A DNA stretch of 64,000 nt from an uncultured Pluralibacter sp. (GTDB taxonomy: Bacteria; Pseudomonadota; Gammaproteobacteria; Enterobacterales; Enterobacteriaceae): NCBI RefSeq assembly GCF_913775985.1, contig NZ_CAJYMB010000150.1, positions 186,001 to 250,000 on the forward strand, in the 5' to 3' direction. The notes under the pieces were generated by a model, which did not search any database, was not told the origin of the DNA, and saw nothing but the letters and a program-made list of their open reading frames with translations. Of the stretch, positions 22,291 through 30,361 are shown in pieces. Position 1 is the first letter of the stretch. Each line of letters opens with the position of its first letter. Position numbers and translations under genes: made by a program.

Positions 22291-24046
22291 CTTTTCCACG
22301 CTCTGGCCGACGCTTAAACGCCTGCTGGCCTACGGTTCGCCGTGGCGCCGCCCGCTGGGTATCGGCATGGTGCTGATGTGGATCGCCGCCGCGGCCGAAG
22401 TCTCCGGGCCGCTGCTGATAAGCTACTTCATCGACAATATGGTGGCGAAAAAACACCTGCCCTGGGGCATTATTGGCGGCCTGGCGGCGGTTTATATTGG
22501 GCTACAGCTGCTGGCGGCGTCCCTGCACTACGTTCAGGCGCTGCTGTTTAACCGGGCCGCGGTGGGCGTGGTCCAGCAGCTGCGCACCGACGTGATGGAT
22601 GCAGCCTTGCGCCAGCCCCTCAGCGAATTTGACGTCCAGCCGGTAGGCCAGCTTATTTCCCGAGTGACCAACGATACCGAGGTGATCCGCGATCTATACG
22701 TCACGGTGGTGTCGACGGTGCTGCGCAGCGCGGCGCTGATTGGCGCGATGCTGGTGGCGATGTTCACCCTCGACTGGCGCATGGCGCTGGTGGCGATTGC
22801 GATTTTCCCGGCGGTTATCGTGGTGATGATTGTTTATCAGCGCCTGAGCACGCCGATCGTGCGGCGGGTGCGCGCCTATCTTGCAGATATCAACGACGGT
22901 TTTAACGAAGTGATCAGCGGGATGGGCGTGCTGCAGCAGTTCCGCCAGCAGGCACGCTTTGGCGAGCGGCTGGGCGAGGCAAGTCGCGCGCACTATCTGG
23001 CGCGCATGCAGACCCTGCGCCTCGACGGCTTTCTGCTGCGCCCGCTGCTGAGCTTGTTTTCGTCGCTGATCCTGTGCGGCCTGCTGATGCTGTTTGGTCT
23101 GACCGCAAAAGGCACCATTGAAGTGGGCGTGCTTTATGCGTTCATCAGCTACCTCGGGCGGCTCAACGAGCCGCTAATAGAGCTGACGACCCAGCAATCG
23201 ATGCTGCAGCAGGCGGTGGTGGCCGGCGAGCGGGTCTTCGAGCTGATGGATAAACCCCGCCAGCGCTGGGGCAGCGACGATCGCCTGATGCAGAGCGGAA
23301 GCATCAATTTCAACGACGTCTCCTTCGCCTACCGGGACGACAGGCTGGTGGTCAAAGAGATTAATCTCCACGTCCCGTCGCGAAACTTCGTGGCGCTGGT
23401 GGGCCACACCGGCAGCGGCAAGAGCACGCTGGCCAGCCTGCTGATGGGCTACTATCCGCTGACCCGCGGTGAGATCCTGCTGGACGGCCGCCCCATCGCT
23501 TCTCTGACGCATCGGGCGCTCAGGCACGGCGTGGCGATGGTGCAGCAGGATCCGGTGGTGCTGGCGGATAGCTTCCTCGCTAATGTGACCCTTGGCCGCG
23601 ATATTAGCGAAGCTCAGGTGTGGCAGGCGCTGGAGACGGTGCAGCTGGCGGAGCTGGCCCGCAGCATGAGCGACGGTATTCACACCGCGCTTGGGGAGCA
23701 GGGCAATAATCTCTCCGTGGGACAGAAGCAGCTGCTGGCCCTGGCCCGGGTGCTGGTGGACACGCCGGAAATCCTGATCCTGGACGAAGCGACGGCTAAC
23801 ATCGACTCCGGCACCGAGCGCGCCATTCAGCAGGCGCTGGCAAAAGTCCGCCAGCACACCACGCTGGTGGTGATTGCCCACCGCCTGTCGACCATCGTCG
23901 ATGCGGACACTATCGCGGTGCTGCACCGGGGGCAGATTGTCGAGCGCGGCACCCACGCCGCGCTGCTGGCGGAGAAAGGCCGCTACTGGCAGATGTACCA
24001 GCTGCAGCAGGCCAGAGAAGATCTGGCGGCCTGTGTTGACGCGTAA
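22283..24046 (+). CDS. mdlB: ABC exporter half-transporter MdlB
   Basis: Second half of the MdlAB exporter, 587 aa (E. coli 593). The start at [11 protein letters not shown] overlaps the mdlA stop, so translation is coupled; a longer in-frame extension would lie inside mdlA. It has six membrane helices, Walker A GHTGSGKS, a non-canonical signature LSVGQKQ, and Walker [10 protein letters not shown] with catalytic Glu. Together with MdlA (Asp at that place) this suggests an asymmetric ATP-site pair (inference). It is followed by the nitrogen-regulated glnK control region. Confidence 0.96.
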   Translation: MRNFSTLWPTLKRLLAYGSPWRRPLGIGMVLMWIAAAAEVSGPLLISYFIDNMVAKKHLPWGIIGGLAAVYIGLQLLAASLHYVQALLFNRAAVGVVQQLRTDVMDAALRQPLSEFDVQPVGQLISRVTNDTEVIRDLYVTVVSTVLRSAALIGAMLVAMFTLDWRMALVAIAIFPAVIVVMIVYQRLSTPIVRRVRAYLADINDGFNEVISGMGVLQQFRQQARFGERLGEASRAHYLARMQTLRLDGFLLRPLLSLFSSLILCGLLMLFGLTAKGTIEVGVLYAFISYLGRLNEPLIELTTQQSMLQQAVVAGERVFELMDKPRQRWGSDDRLMQSGSINFNDVSFAYRDDRLVVKEINLHVPSRNFVALVGHTGSGKSTLASLLMGYYPLTRGEILLDGRPIASLTHRALRHGVAMVQQDPVVLADSFLANVTLGRDISEAQVWQALETVQLAELARSMSDGIHTALGEQGNNLSVGQKQLLALARVLVDTPEILILDEATANIDSGTERAIQQALAKVRQHTTLVVIAHRLSTIVDADTIAVLHRGQIVERGTHAALLAEKGRYWQMYQLQQAREDLAACVDA

Positions 24047-24108
24047 TGCACCAAAATAACGCAATTTTATAACAACCGCGCCCGCCGGTGCAGGGGGAAA
24101 TTGCCTCG

Positions 24109-24125
24109 CGCACCGGCGTGGTGCG
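24109..24125. promoter_or_regulatory. NtrC enhancer site upstream of glnK
   Basis: CGCACCGGCGTGGTGCG: perfect dyad GCACC-N5-GGTGC, the NtrC consensus, 107 bp upstream of the -24 element, the usual enhancer distance. A possible weaker half site (GCACT) lies near 24165. Confidence 0.75.
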
Positions 24126-24231
24126 CTTCACCGCCGGCGGCGCGCGTTCTGATTTATCTCTCCGCACTGTTTTTCATCGTAGTAAGGCCTTCGCGGCCGC
24201 TATCGCCCTGATATTCCCTTCAAAATTATTC

Positions 24232-24248
24232 CTGGCACGCCGATTGCT
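24232..24248 (+). promoter_or_regulatory. Sigma-54 promoter of glnK-amtB
   Basis: TGGCAC-N5-TTGC with the invariant GG (-24) and GC (-12), 55 bp before the glnK start. It is a perfect sigma-54 promoter, implying NtrC-dependent expression under nitrogen limitation. Confidence 0.92.
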
Positions 24249-24302
24249 TTATCAACAACGTATTGGCTGCTGCCGTTAGCGCATTCTGACTGGAGGGGAT
24301 CT

Positions 24303-24641
24303 ATGAAGCTGGTTACCGTGGTAATTAAACCATTCAAACTCGAAGACGTGCGCGAGGCGCTGTCTTCAATTGGAATTCAGGGGCTGACCGTGACCGAGGT
24401 AAAAGGCTTCGGGCGTCAGAAGGGCCATGCCGAACTTTACCGCGGGGCGGAATACAGCGTTAACTTCCTGCCGAAAGTAAAAATTGATGTCGCCATCGCT
24501 GACGATCAGCTGGATGAAGTGATCGATGTGGTCAGCAAGGCGGCTTACACCGGAAAAATTGGCGACGGCAAAATCTTCGTCGCCGAACTTCAGCGCGTCA
24601 TCCGTATTCGCACCGGCGAAGCCGACGAAGCCGCGCTGTAA
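24303..24641 (+). CDS. glnK: PII-family nitrogen regulator GlnK
   Basis: Trimeric PII signal protein of 112 aa that senses ATP/ADP and 2-oxoglutarate and plugs AmtB when nitrogen is plentiful. The T-loop carries the uridylylated Y51 (ELYRGAEYSVNF). The C-terminal signature GKIGDGKIFV is intact. It lies 30 nt upstream of amtB, the conserved operon, behind a sigma-54 promoter. An unusually complete GGAGGGGAT ribosome site precedes it. Confidence 0.98.
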   Translation: MKLVTVVIKPFKLEDVREALSSIGIQGLTVTEVKGFGRQKGHAELYRGAEYSVNFLPKVKIDVAIADDQLDEVIDVVSKAAYTGKIGDGKIFVAELQRVIRIRTGEADEAAL

Positions 24642-24671
24642 CACCTGCACACAGTGATAGGGACCGATAAA

Positions 24672-25958
24672 ATGAAAAAAGTACTGCTAAAAATTGCCCC
24701 TGGGCTGCTCGCGCTCCTGCCGGGCCTGGCGCTCGCTGCGCCCGCAGAAGCGGACAAAGCGGACAACGCCTTTATGATGATCTGCACCGCGCTGGTGCTG
24801 TTCATGAGTATTCCCGGCATTGCCCTGTTTTACGGCGGTCTTATCCGCGGTAAAAACGTGCTTTCAGTTCTGACGCAGGTTACCGTGACCTTCGCGCTGG
24901 TCTGCGTTCTCTGGGTTATCTATGGCTACACGCTGGCGTTTGGCACCGGCGGAAATTTCTTTGGCAGCTTTGACTGGGTGATGCTGAAAGGCATCGAGCT
25001 CAAGGCGCTGATGGGCACCTTCTATCAGTATATCCACGTCGTGTTCCAGTGCTCGTTTGCCTGCATCACGGTGGGGCTGATCGTTGGCTCCCTCGCCGAG
25101 CGCGTCCGCTTTTCAGCGATTCTGATTTTCGTGGTGGTGTGGCTGACCTTCTCATATCTGCCTATCGCCCACATGGTGTGGGGCGGCGGCCTGCTGGCGA
25201 ACCACGGCGCGCTGGACTTTGCCGGCGGCACGGTGGTCCACATCAACGCGGCGGTTGCCGGGCTGGTGGGCGCATACCTGGTCGGCAAACGCGCCGGGTT
25301 TGGTAAAGAAGCCTTCAAACCGCACAACCTGCCGATGGTGTTTACCGGTACGGCCATTCTCTACATTGGCTGGTTCGGCTTTAACGCCGGTTCTGCCGGC
25401 TCGGCTAACGAAATCTCGGCGCTGGCTTTTGTTAACACCGTTGTTGCCACGGCGGCGGCTATTCTGGCCTGGGTGTTCGGTGAGTGGGTCGTGCGCGGCA
25501 AGCCTTCTCTGCTGGGTGCCTGCTCCGGCGCAATCGCCGGGCTGGTTGCGGTAACCCCGGCCTGTGGATACATCGGCGTCGGCGCTTCGCTGATTCTGGG
25601 TATCGTTGCCGGTCTGGCAGGGCTGTGGGGCGTGACCGCGCTGAAGCACTGGCTGCGGGTTGACGATCCCTGCGACGTATTCGGCGTCCACGGCGTGTGC
25701 GGTATCGTGGGCTGCATCCTGACCGGCGTGTTCGCGTCAACCTCGCTGGGTGGCGTAGGCTACGCGGAAGGCGTGACGATGGCTCACCAGGTGCTGGTGC
25801 AGCTGGAAAGTATCGGCCTGACGATTGTCTGGTCGGCGGTTGTGGCCTTTGTGGCTTACAAAATCGCAGATGTTACGGTTGGGCTGCGCGTGCCGGAAGA
25901 GCAGGAGCGCGAAGGCCTGGACGTCAACAGCCACGGCGAGAACGCTTACAACAGCTAA
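24672..25958 (+). CDS. amtB: Ammonium transporter AmtB
   Basis: Trimeric inner-membrane ammonium channel, 428 aa as in E. coli. The start at MKKVLLKIAP gives a cleavable signal peptide (PGLALAAP, about 22 aa); six extra codons upstream are not needed. There are 11 membrane helices, with the twin pore histidines in YLPIAHMVWGGG and FGVHGVCG. The C-terminal tail VPEEQEREGLDVNSHGENAY, which contacts GlnK, is conserved. It is in an operon with glnK. Confidence 0.98.
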   Translation: MKKVLLKIAPGLLALLPGLALAAPAEADKADNAFMMICTALVLFMSIPGIALFYGGLIRGKNVLSVLTQVTVTFALVCVLWVIYGYTLAFGTGGNFFGSFDWVMLKGIELKALMGTFYQYIHVVFQCSFACITVGLIVGSLAERVRFSAILIFVVVWLTFSYLPIAHMVWGGGLLANHGALDFAGGTVVHINAAVAGLVGAYLVGKRAGFGKEAFKPHNLPMVFTGTAILYIGWFGFNAGSAGSANEISALAFVNTVVATAAAILAWVFGEWVVRGKPSLLGACSGAIAGLVAVTPACGYIGVGASLILGIVAGLAGLWGVTALKHWLRVDDPCDVFGVHGVCGIVGCILTGVFASTSLGGVGYAEGVTMAHQVLVQLESIGLTIVWSAVVAFVAYKIADVTVGLRVPEEQEREGLDVNSHGENAYNS

Positions 25959-25966
25959 TCTTTACG

Positions 25967-25993
25967 GGCCCTCTCCGCCAGGAGAGGGCCTTC
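25967..25993. terminator. Hairpin between amtB and tesB
   Basis: Perfect 10-bp stem GGCCCTCTCC / GGAGAGGGCC with loop GCCA between convergent genes. The T tract is short, so termination strength is uncertain. Confidence 0.65.
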
Positions 25994-26008
25994 ACGCAAT
26001 ACTCGACA

Positions 26009-26869
26009 TTATCCCCGCTGGCGAATAACCCCTTCCTGTACCGTTGATGCCACCAGTACGCCGTCCTGAGTATAAAATTCCCCGCGCACGAAGCCGCGCG
26101 CGTTGGATGCTGAAGTACTTTCGACGCTGTACAGCAGCCAGTCGTTAAGGTCGAACGGGCGGTGAAACCACATTGAGTGATCGATAGTTGCCACCTGCAT
26201 GCCCGGTTCGAGAAAACCCACGCCGTGGGGCTGCAGGGCAACCACCAGGAAATTGAAATCAGACGCGTAGCCTAGCAGCGACTGGTGCACCTGCAGATCG
26301 TCGGGGACCTGTCCGCTGGCGCGGATCCAGACCTGGCGCGCCGGTTCAGCAACGTGGCCCTTCATCGGGTTATGAAACTCTACCGGACGGATCTCCAGCG
26401 GCTTATCGCGCAGGAACTTCTCCTTCAGCGGCGCGGGCAGCAGGTGAGAAAGCTTCTGGGCGATTTGCAGTTCTGACGGCAGGCCGTCGGGGGCAGGCGC
26501 TGCCGGCATTGCTTTCTGATGCTCGAAACCGGATTCCGGCCCCTGAAAAGAGGCGGTCATATAAAATATGGGCTTGCCGTTCTGGATAGCGGCTACCCGG
26601 CGGGCGCTGAAGCTGTTGCCGTCGCGCAGTACTTCCACGTCATAGATAATCGGCTTCAGGCTATCCCCAGGGCGCAGGAAATAACTGTGAAACGAGTGGA
26701 TAAGGCGATCGGCGGGCACGGTCGCTTTTGCCGCGTACATCGCCTGGCCTACCACCTGACCGCCGAATACCTGGCGCAGCCCCAGATCTTCGCTTTGGCC
26801 CCGGAATATCCCCTCTTCAATTTTTTCCAGCTTTAGCAGAGTTAGCAGATTAGAGAGAGCCTGACTCAT
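26009..26869 (-). CDS. tesB: Acyl-CoA thioesterase II
   Basis: Double-hotdog thioesterase, 286 aa as in E. coli TesB, hydrolysing a wide range of acyl-CoAs in the cytosol. The start at [12 protein letters not shown] is preceded by GAGGACAT; the 63-codon extension upstream includes promoter sequence and is rejected. The first hotdog holds [14 protein letters not shown] and the second holds the catalytic-core stretch [18 protein letters not shown]. It is convergent with amtB and divergent from ybaY. Confidence 0.97.
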   Translation of the reverse strand: MSQALSNLLTLLKLEKIEEGIFRGQSEDLGLRQVFGGQVVGQAMYAAKATVPADRLIHSFHSYFLRPGDSLKPIIYDVEVLRDGNSFSARRVAAIQNGKPIFYMTASFQGPESGFEHQKAMPAAPAPDGLPSELQIAQKLSHLLPAPLKEKFLRDKPLEIRPVEFHNPMKGHVAEPARQVWIRASGQVPDDLQVHQSLLGYASDFNFLVVALQPHGVGFLEPGMQVATIDHSMWFHRPFDLNDWLLYSVESTSASNARGFVRGEFYTQDGVLVASTVQEGVIRQRG

Positions 26870-27137
26870 AAATGTCCTCGACAGTGGATATGAACCGCGT
26901 CCGGCGGCAGATGGCCATATTATACCTAAAATCCTTTGCCGTGCGTGGCAGCCGCAGGTGCTCGGGGCAAACATCTGCACCATGATTGAGTTATCAAAGA
27001 GGTGCAATAATCTGAATAACTTCTCTTTTCCAGGCAATATCTGAGAGCTGTGCCACACTTATCGGGATTACACCTGATTTGACAACTCACTCTCGCAGCT
27101 AACATCCTGCCGGAGCATGGATGATAAGGAGAACAAT

Positions 27138-27713
27138 ATGAAATGCGTGCATATTTTAAGTGGTTTGGCCGTTGCCGTTGCGCTGTCTGCCTGCGCGGAT
27201 AAGAGCGCAGACATTGCCGTGCCGGCACCGAATCCGAATACGTCTATTTCCGCAGCAAACCAGTCTACGCTACGCCAGCCTAATGTTTCCGGTACTATCT
27301 GGATCCGCCAGCATGTTGCGCTGCCGCCCAATGCCGTGCTGACGGTAACCCTGTCGGATGCGACCATTCCGAACCAGCCGTCGAAAGTTCTGTCACAGAA
27401 AGTGCTGCGTACCGACGGCAAGCAGGCCCCGTTCAGCTTTATCCTGCCCTTTAAACCGGCCGAGATTAAGCCTGACGCCCGCATTCTGCTGAGCGCCGCC
27501 ATTACTGTGGATAATAAGCTGATGTTTATTACCGACTCGGTACAGACCGTGCTGACCGACGGCGACAAAAAAGCCGACCTGACGCTGGTGCCTGCTCCGC
27601 ACACCGCTGTGCCGATTGCCGAAGGCCGCGGCCCGGCAGCTCCGGTCCCGCCGACCTCACCGACGCAGGTAACACCCTCTTCCGCAACGCCGGCGCCGAC
27701 TCAGATCCCGTAA
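27138..27713 (+). CDS. ybaY: YbaY family lipoprotein
   Basis: Lipoprotein of 191 aa (E. coli YbaY 190). The start at MKCVHILSG has a TAAGGAG ribosome site and gives a signal peptide with lipobox ALSAC (lipidated C19). The body is a YbaY/DUF3251-type beta-rich domain (GTIWIRQHVALPPNAVLTVTL). The tail is Pro/Thr/Ser-rich low complexity. It has been linked to glycine-rich or osmotic stress phenotypes only loosely; no function is assigned. It is convergent with ybaZ. Confidence 0.94.
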   Translation: MKCVHILSGLAVAVALSACADKSADIAVPAPNPNTSISAANQSTLRQPNVSGTIWIRQHVALPPNAVLTVTLSDATIPNQPSKVLSQKVLRTDGKQAPFSFILPFKPAEIKPDARILLSAAITVDNKLMFITDSVQTVLTDGDKKADLTLVPAPHTAVPIAEGRGPAAPVPPTSPTQVTPSSATPAPTQIP

Positions 27714-27726
27714 TAGGTGCTTAATC

Positions 27727-27754
27727 AATCCCCTCTCCGTAAGGTGAGGGGATT
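27727..27754. terminator. Hairpin between ybaY and ybaZ
   Basis: AATCCCCTC / GAGGGGATT stem with a 10-base loop, touching the ybaZ stop codon. It is a likely shared terminator for the two convergent genes. Confidence 0.6.
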
Positions 27755-28064
27755 ATTCATACCGCCAGCGGTAGCGCTGCAAATCTATTTTTCCCCCGCC
27801 CGACACCTGTACACCTTCTGATAACAGTGCCTGACGCTGGCGCTGAAGATCCGGCCCGGTTAATGAAATGGTTCCGCTGCGGTTGACCACCCGGTGCCAG
27901 GGCAGGGTTGAGCCTTCCGGCAGCCGTTTCAGCACGCCGCCCACCTGACGGGCCGCGCGCGGTGAACCCGCCAGCCGCGCAACGTCGCCGTAGGTTGTCA
28001 CTTTGCCTTCGGGGATCGCGGCCACAATTTGCCAGACGCGCTGCGGAAATGTCACTTCATCCAT
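27753..28064 (-). CDS. ybaZ: Alkyltransferase-like DNA repair protein (Atl)
   Basis: MGMT-like protein of 103 aa. The reactive Cys of alkylguanine transferases (PCHR) is replaced by Trp (W56, PWHR), the hallmark of ATL proteins. These bind O6-alkylguanine, flip the base and hand the lesion to nucleotide excision repair rather than repairing it (family knowledge). The HTH and Asn-hinge region (TYGDVARLAGSPRAARQVGGVL) is intact. It is shorter than the 129-aa E. coli annotation because an N-terminal extension is missing; the domain itself is complete. Confidence 0.95.
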   Translation of the reverse strand: MDEVTFPQRVWQIVAAIPEGKVTTYGDVARLAGSPRAARQVGGVLKRLPEGSTLPWHRVVNRSGTISLTGPDLQRQRQALLSEGVQVSGGGKIDLQRYRWRYE

Positions 28065-28073
28065 TGGTTGCTG

Positions 28074-28505
28074 CTATCTCCTCTGTTTTTCGAGTCGGAT
28101 ATCGCCGTTGTTAATACTGCGTGTCTCGACCCAACCCAGGTGTTGATAAAATCCGGCAGCACGCGTTTTAGCGCAGGTTTCCAGCCAGATAAGCGCGTGA
28201 TGTTCGAACAATGCCTCTTCTGCATTCAATACCAGTTTTTTGCCGAGTCCGCGATTTTCGTACTCGGGAAGCACGAAGGCGGCAAAGAGGCAGGCATCTT
28301 GAGGCAAAATCATTGAAAAAGCGACAATGCGCCCGCCGTCGGCCGCAACCCAGGCGCTGCCTTCGAGCATGGCGGCGACAGTGGATTCTGTAATTCCCTG
28401 TGCCGCAAGTTCTTCGCGCGACATCCTGTTTTCATTCACTGACGTACGTACGGTGAACATTCCGCTAACGTCATCTGTATTTGCCGCTCTGATATTAAGT
28501 CCCAT
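28074..28505 (-). CDS. GNAT family N-acetyltransferase
   Basis: Acetyltransferase of 143 aa with the GNAT core. The N-terminal beta strand and helix are MGLNIRAANTDDVSGM. The acetyl-CoA loop is in LPEYENRGLGKKLV (about 79-92, R/Q-x-x-G-x-G/A-like). The C-terminal AAGFYQHLGWVE is typical of small-molecule or protein acetylases. The substrate cannot be read from sequence. It is 9 nt upstream of ybaZ on the same strand, so the two are probably cotranscribed. It is not present at this place in E. coli K-12. Confidence 0.85.
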   Translation of the reverse strand: MGLNIRAANTDDVSGMFTVRTSVNENRMSREELAAQGITESTVAAMLEGSAWVAADGGRIVAFSMILPQDACLFAAFVLPEYENRGLGKKLVLNAEEALFEHHALIWLETCAKTRAAGFYQHLGWVETRSINNGDIRLEKQRR

Positions 28506-28599
28506 GGAGATTATTTGGCCTTTATCCTTTTCAAAACACTTATCATAGCTGATTCGCGCCGCGCGTTGCGCAAGAATCCAGCATCCGGGCGCGGGCGGC

Positions 28600-28628
28600 T
28601 TGCAATTGCCGACCCGCGCAGGGATAAT
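28600..28628 (+). promoter_or_regulatory. Promoter of ffs
   Basis: TTGCAA, 17-bp spacer, GATAAT, followed by a GC-rich discriminator (GCGCCTGCGCG) typical of stable-RNA promoters under stringent control. Transcription would start near 28636, giving a leader of about 25 nt, as for the processed E. coli 4.5S precursor. Confidence 0.8.
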
Positions 28629-28660
28629 GCGCCTGCGCGTTGATATTCAACGCTCTCAAT

Positions 28661-28774
28661 GGGGGCTCTGTTGGTTCTCCCGCAACGCTACTCTGTTCAC
28701 CAGGTCAGGTCCGGAAGGAAGCAGCCAGGGCAGACGACGTGTGTGCCGGGATGTAGCTGGCAGGGCCCCCACCC
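28661..28774 (+). ncRNA. ffs: 4.5S RNA of the signal recognition particle
   Basis: 114-nt RNA gene that pairs 5' GGGGGC with 3' GCCCCC and carries the SRP domain IV tip (CAGGTCAGGTCCGGAAGGAAGCAGCC). It differs from E. coli ffs at only a few positions. With Ffh it targets nascent inner-membrane proteins to FtsY. The mature 3' end is ACCC at 28771-28774. It marks the left border of the accessory segment. Confidence 0.98.
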
Positions 28775-28820
28775 ATTTCAGGGTAAGTACTTGATAGATA
28801 ATATCTAAAGTGCTGAAATG
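28774..28820. repeat. Imperfect inverted repeat abutting the ffs 3' end
   Basis: CATTTCA (28774-28780) and TGAAATG (28814-28820) form the outer arms, with ACTT / AAGT inside (28789-28792, 28808-28811). No T tract follows, so it is not a canonical terminator. It might help 3' end formation of ffs or be a remnant of a small mobile repeat. Confidence 0.4.
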
Positions 28821-28881
28821 CCTTCTACATAGCCTTAGTGGTACAAAAACTGTGTATCACCAGTAGGCTACACGTTATCCC

Positions 28882-29016
28882 TTATGCTCTTCCGTAATAG
28901 GATGTGATCTCTTCCCAATATCGGTGCCAGGTTAAATCAGAGAGTCGGCCCTGTTTGAGCTTCTTCACTAATGAGAATTGTTCAGGGAGTCTGACATCAA
29001 GAACGTGATAGCCCAT
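28882..29016 (-). other. Short reading frame, 44 aa, unidentified, in the insertion-sequence scar
   Basis: Open frame MGYHVLDVRLPEQFSLVKKL onward, ending YYGRA. It is in frame with, and directly follows, the decayed IS3-type orfA, so it may be the 3' end of some other gene joined by the deletion. The composition (many charged residues, Trp-His-Arg-Tyr-Trp) looks protein-like, but I recognise no family. It may not be expressed. Confidence 0.3.
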
Positions 29017-29280
29017 TTTTAGTATTTTACCTTATATTTCAACGCGTTGAGGGATTTTCTTTAGCTCGCATATTTCAATCTATTTCGGTGTCATGGGTGA
29101 AGCTACCGGTGATTTTCACGTTCGTTCTTCTTTCAACTGGCGGACCCGCTTATCCATCGTGGATTTTCTGACATTCATTGCAATGGCAGCGGCAGGAAGA
29201 GTGAAATGTTGAGCGAGTACAGGCTGGGCAGGTTCAAGGCGAAACTCAGGGCTAAAATTGCGTATGTTACGTCCGGTCAC
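29017..29280 (-). pseudogene. Decayed IS3-family transposase OrfA
   Basis: From a GTG at 29280 the frame reads VTGRNIRNFSPEFRLE, then AAAIAMNVRKSTMDK and VRQLKEERENHR before a stop. After a frameshift the similarity resumes as SPMTPK-stop-IEICELKK and ends KILK near 29017. This matches the IS3-family OrfA pattern (FSPEFRLE, AMNVGKSTMDKWVRQLKEER, SPMTPEQIEIRELKK). OrfB is absent. At least two stops and one frameshift make it a pseudogene. It shows that this patch was reached by mobile elements. Confidence 0.75.
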
Positions 29281-29490
29281 AATGACATCTGTTTTTGACT
29301 ATAAAGCGATGATATCACCTCTGTTCAGGTGGCCAAATTCACTATGCCACTACAAAGTTGTCTTCTTACCATCAATGGGTTTTATTGCTTCCATTACCTA
29401 AAATCAGAAGTTTCTTGGCAAATATTTCCCTCTATCAGATTGTGCAGGAGTACGATTGTTAATCACTCATTAAAATTAGGGAATTTCTGC
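29281..29490. other. Intergenic, possible IS left end and promoter region
   Basis: AT-rich 210 bp. The palindromic ACCTGTGTT-like stretch at 29318-29332 (ACCTCTGTTCAGGT) may belong to the terminal region of the decayed insertion sequence. The rest probably carries the promoter of the 216-aa gene. The open frame runs through it from 29329, but the N-terminal 54 codons look non-coding. Confidence 0.35.
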
Positions 29491-30141
29491 ATGGATAGCG
29501 CAAAGGATTTGGCAAGGCAAATGCTCTCAGCATTGAATTTACAGGATGAAGGAATGTTGGTTGCGTATATAAAGGGTTTCGCTAACTTCCCTGTAAACCT
29601 CTATTTCCTCGCTTATGATTTCATCCATACCGATAACCGACGGCAAAATATGGACGATAACATGAGGATTGCGGAGCTTGTCGAGCGGTCCACGTCAAGG
29701 AAGAATATCAACTTAGTTGCAAGCGCGGTTAACGTGTTCATTGACGATTTCATGATGCGCGTTAACATGGCTGACATTGCTAAAAAAGTGGCAGAGGACA
29801 CGATAGCGTCAACGCTGGGAAGTTATACCTTCGGTGAATTGACGGGGATAAAGATAGGGAAGTTAATCTCTTCAAGGATCGCTGTATCAATCGCCTTTAG
29901 CATGTCTATAAGCACTCTGCTAATGATTGGCGGCGGTGCTTCGAGGGCTATCCATGCCTCCAGATTGCTTCAAACGACCAATTACGGCGTATATCGAAAG
30001 CTGAGAGACCTTGGAGATTTAGATCTGCTGTATTTTGCTATTCGGGATAGGGTTAAACCTTTCGAGGATGCGACCGAACTTTCCAGAAGCAATCCGGCTC
30101 TCTTCAATCAGGCTGTAGAGTATTTTTTCAAGGGCTTGTAA
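29491..30141 (+). CDS. Hypothetical protein with hydrophobic segment, AT-rich island
   Basis: Unrecognised protein of 216 aa, starting MDSAKDLARQML after an AGGG ribosome-like site; an in-frame extension of 54 codons upstream looks like read-through of non-coding DNA. The body is mostly helical. One long uncharged stretch (about residues 138-160, AVSIAFSMSISTLLMIGGGA) is flanked by Gly-rich and basic residues, followed by GDLDLLYF and a Pro-Phe-Glu C-terminal helix. No signal peptide is seen. Base composition is clearly lower in GC than the core. A small two-helix membrane protein gene faces it with 4 bp between stops. Membrane-active toxin or effector is one possibility (inference). Confidence 0.7.
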   Translation: MDSAKDLARQMLSALNLQDEGMLVAYIKGFANFPVNLYFLAYDFIHTDNRRQNMDDNMRIAELVERSTSRKNINLVASAVNVFIDDFMMRVNMADIAKKVAEDTIASTLGSYTFGELTGIKIGKLISSRIAVSIAFSMSISTLLMIGGGASRAIHASRLLQTTNYGVYRKLRDLGDLDLLYFAIRDRVKPFEDATELSRSNPALFNQAVEYFFKGL

Positions 30142-30145
30142 GCCC

Positions 30146-30361
30146 TTATTTTTTTGTTTGCCGATACAGTAGCCATAAGATCAGCCCCATAGCGATTGTG
30201 AATGTCCAGCGTCCCAAAATGAACATGTATGCAGACCTATCACCGAAAGAATCGGGGAAAGCGCTCAACACTAGGGCTACATTAGAAGCGGCTGACGTTA
30301 TCGTAAGAAGTGCGGAGACGATGATTCCTGTCCAAATCAGGAAAGTTAATATTTTTTTCAC
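30146..30361 (-). CDS. Small two-helix membrane protein, convergent with the 216-aa gene
   Basis: 71-aa protein starting with GTG (MKKILTFLIW), chosen because AAGGAA lies 7-8 nt upstream; a TTG six codons earlier has no ribosome site. It has two hydrophobic helices (about 4-29 and 47-66) joined by a short loop SAFPDSFGDRSAYM, with a basic tail (YRQTKK). It is unrecognised. Its stop lies 4 bp from the stop of the 216-aa gene on the other strand. This resembles the arrangement of pore-forming bacteriocins with their membrane immunity proteins, but there is no sequence evidence for that function. Confidence 0.6.
   Translation of the reverse strand: MKKILTFLIWTGIIVSALLTITSAASNVALVLSAFPDSFGDRSAYMFILGRWTFTIAMGLILWLLYRQTKK

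Noticed and set aside
29329-29490. 54-codon N-terminal extension of the 216-aa gene
   Set aside because: Cys/Phe/Ser-rich translation without a ribosome site, lying in probable IS-end and promoter sequence.
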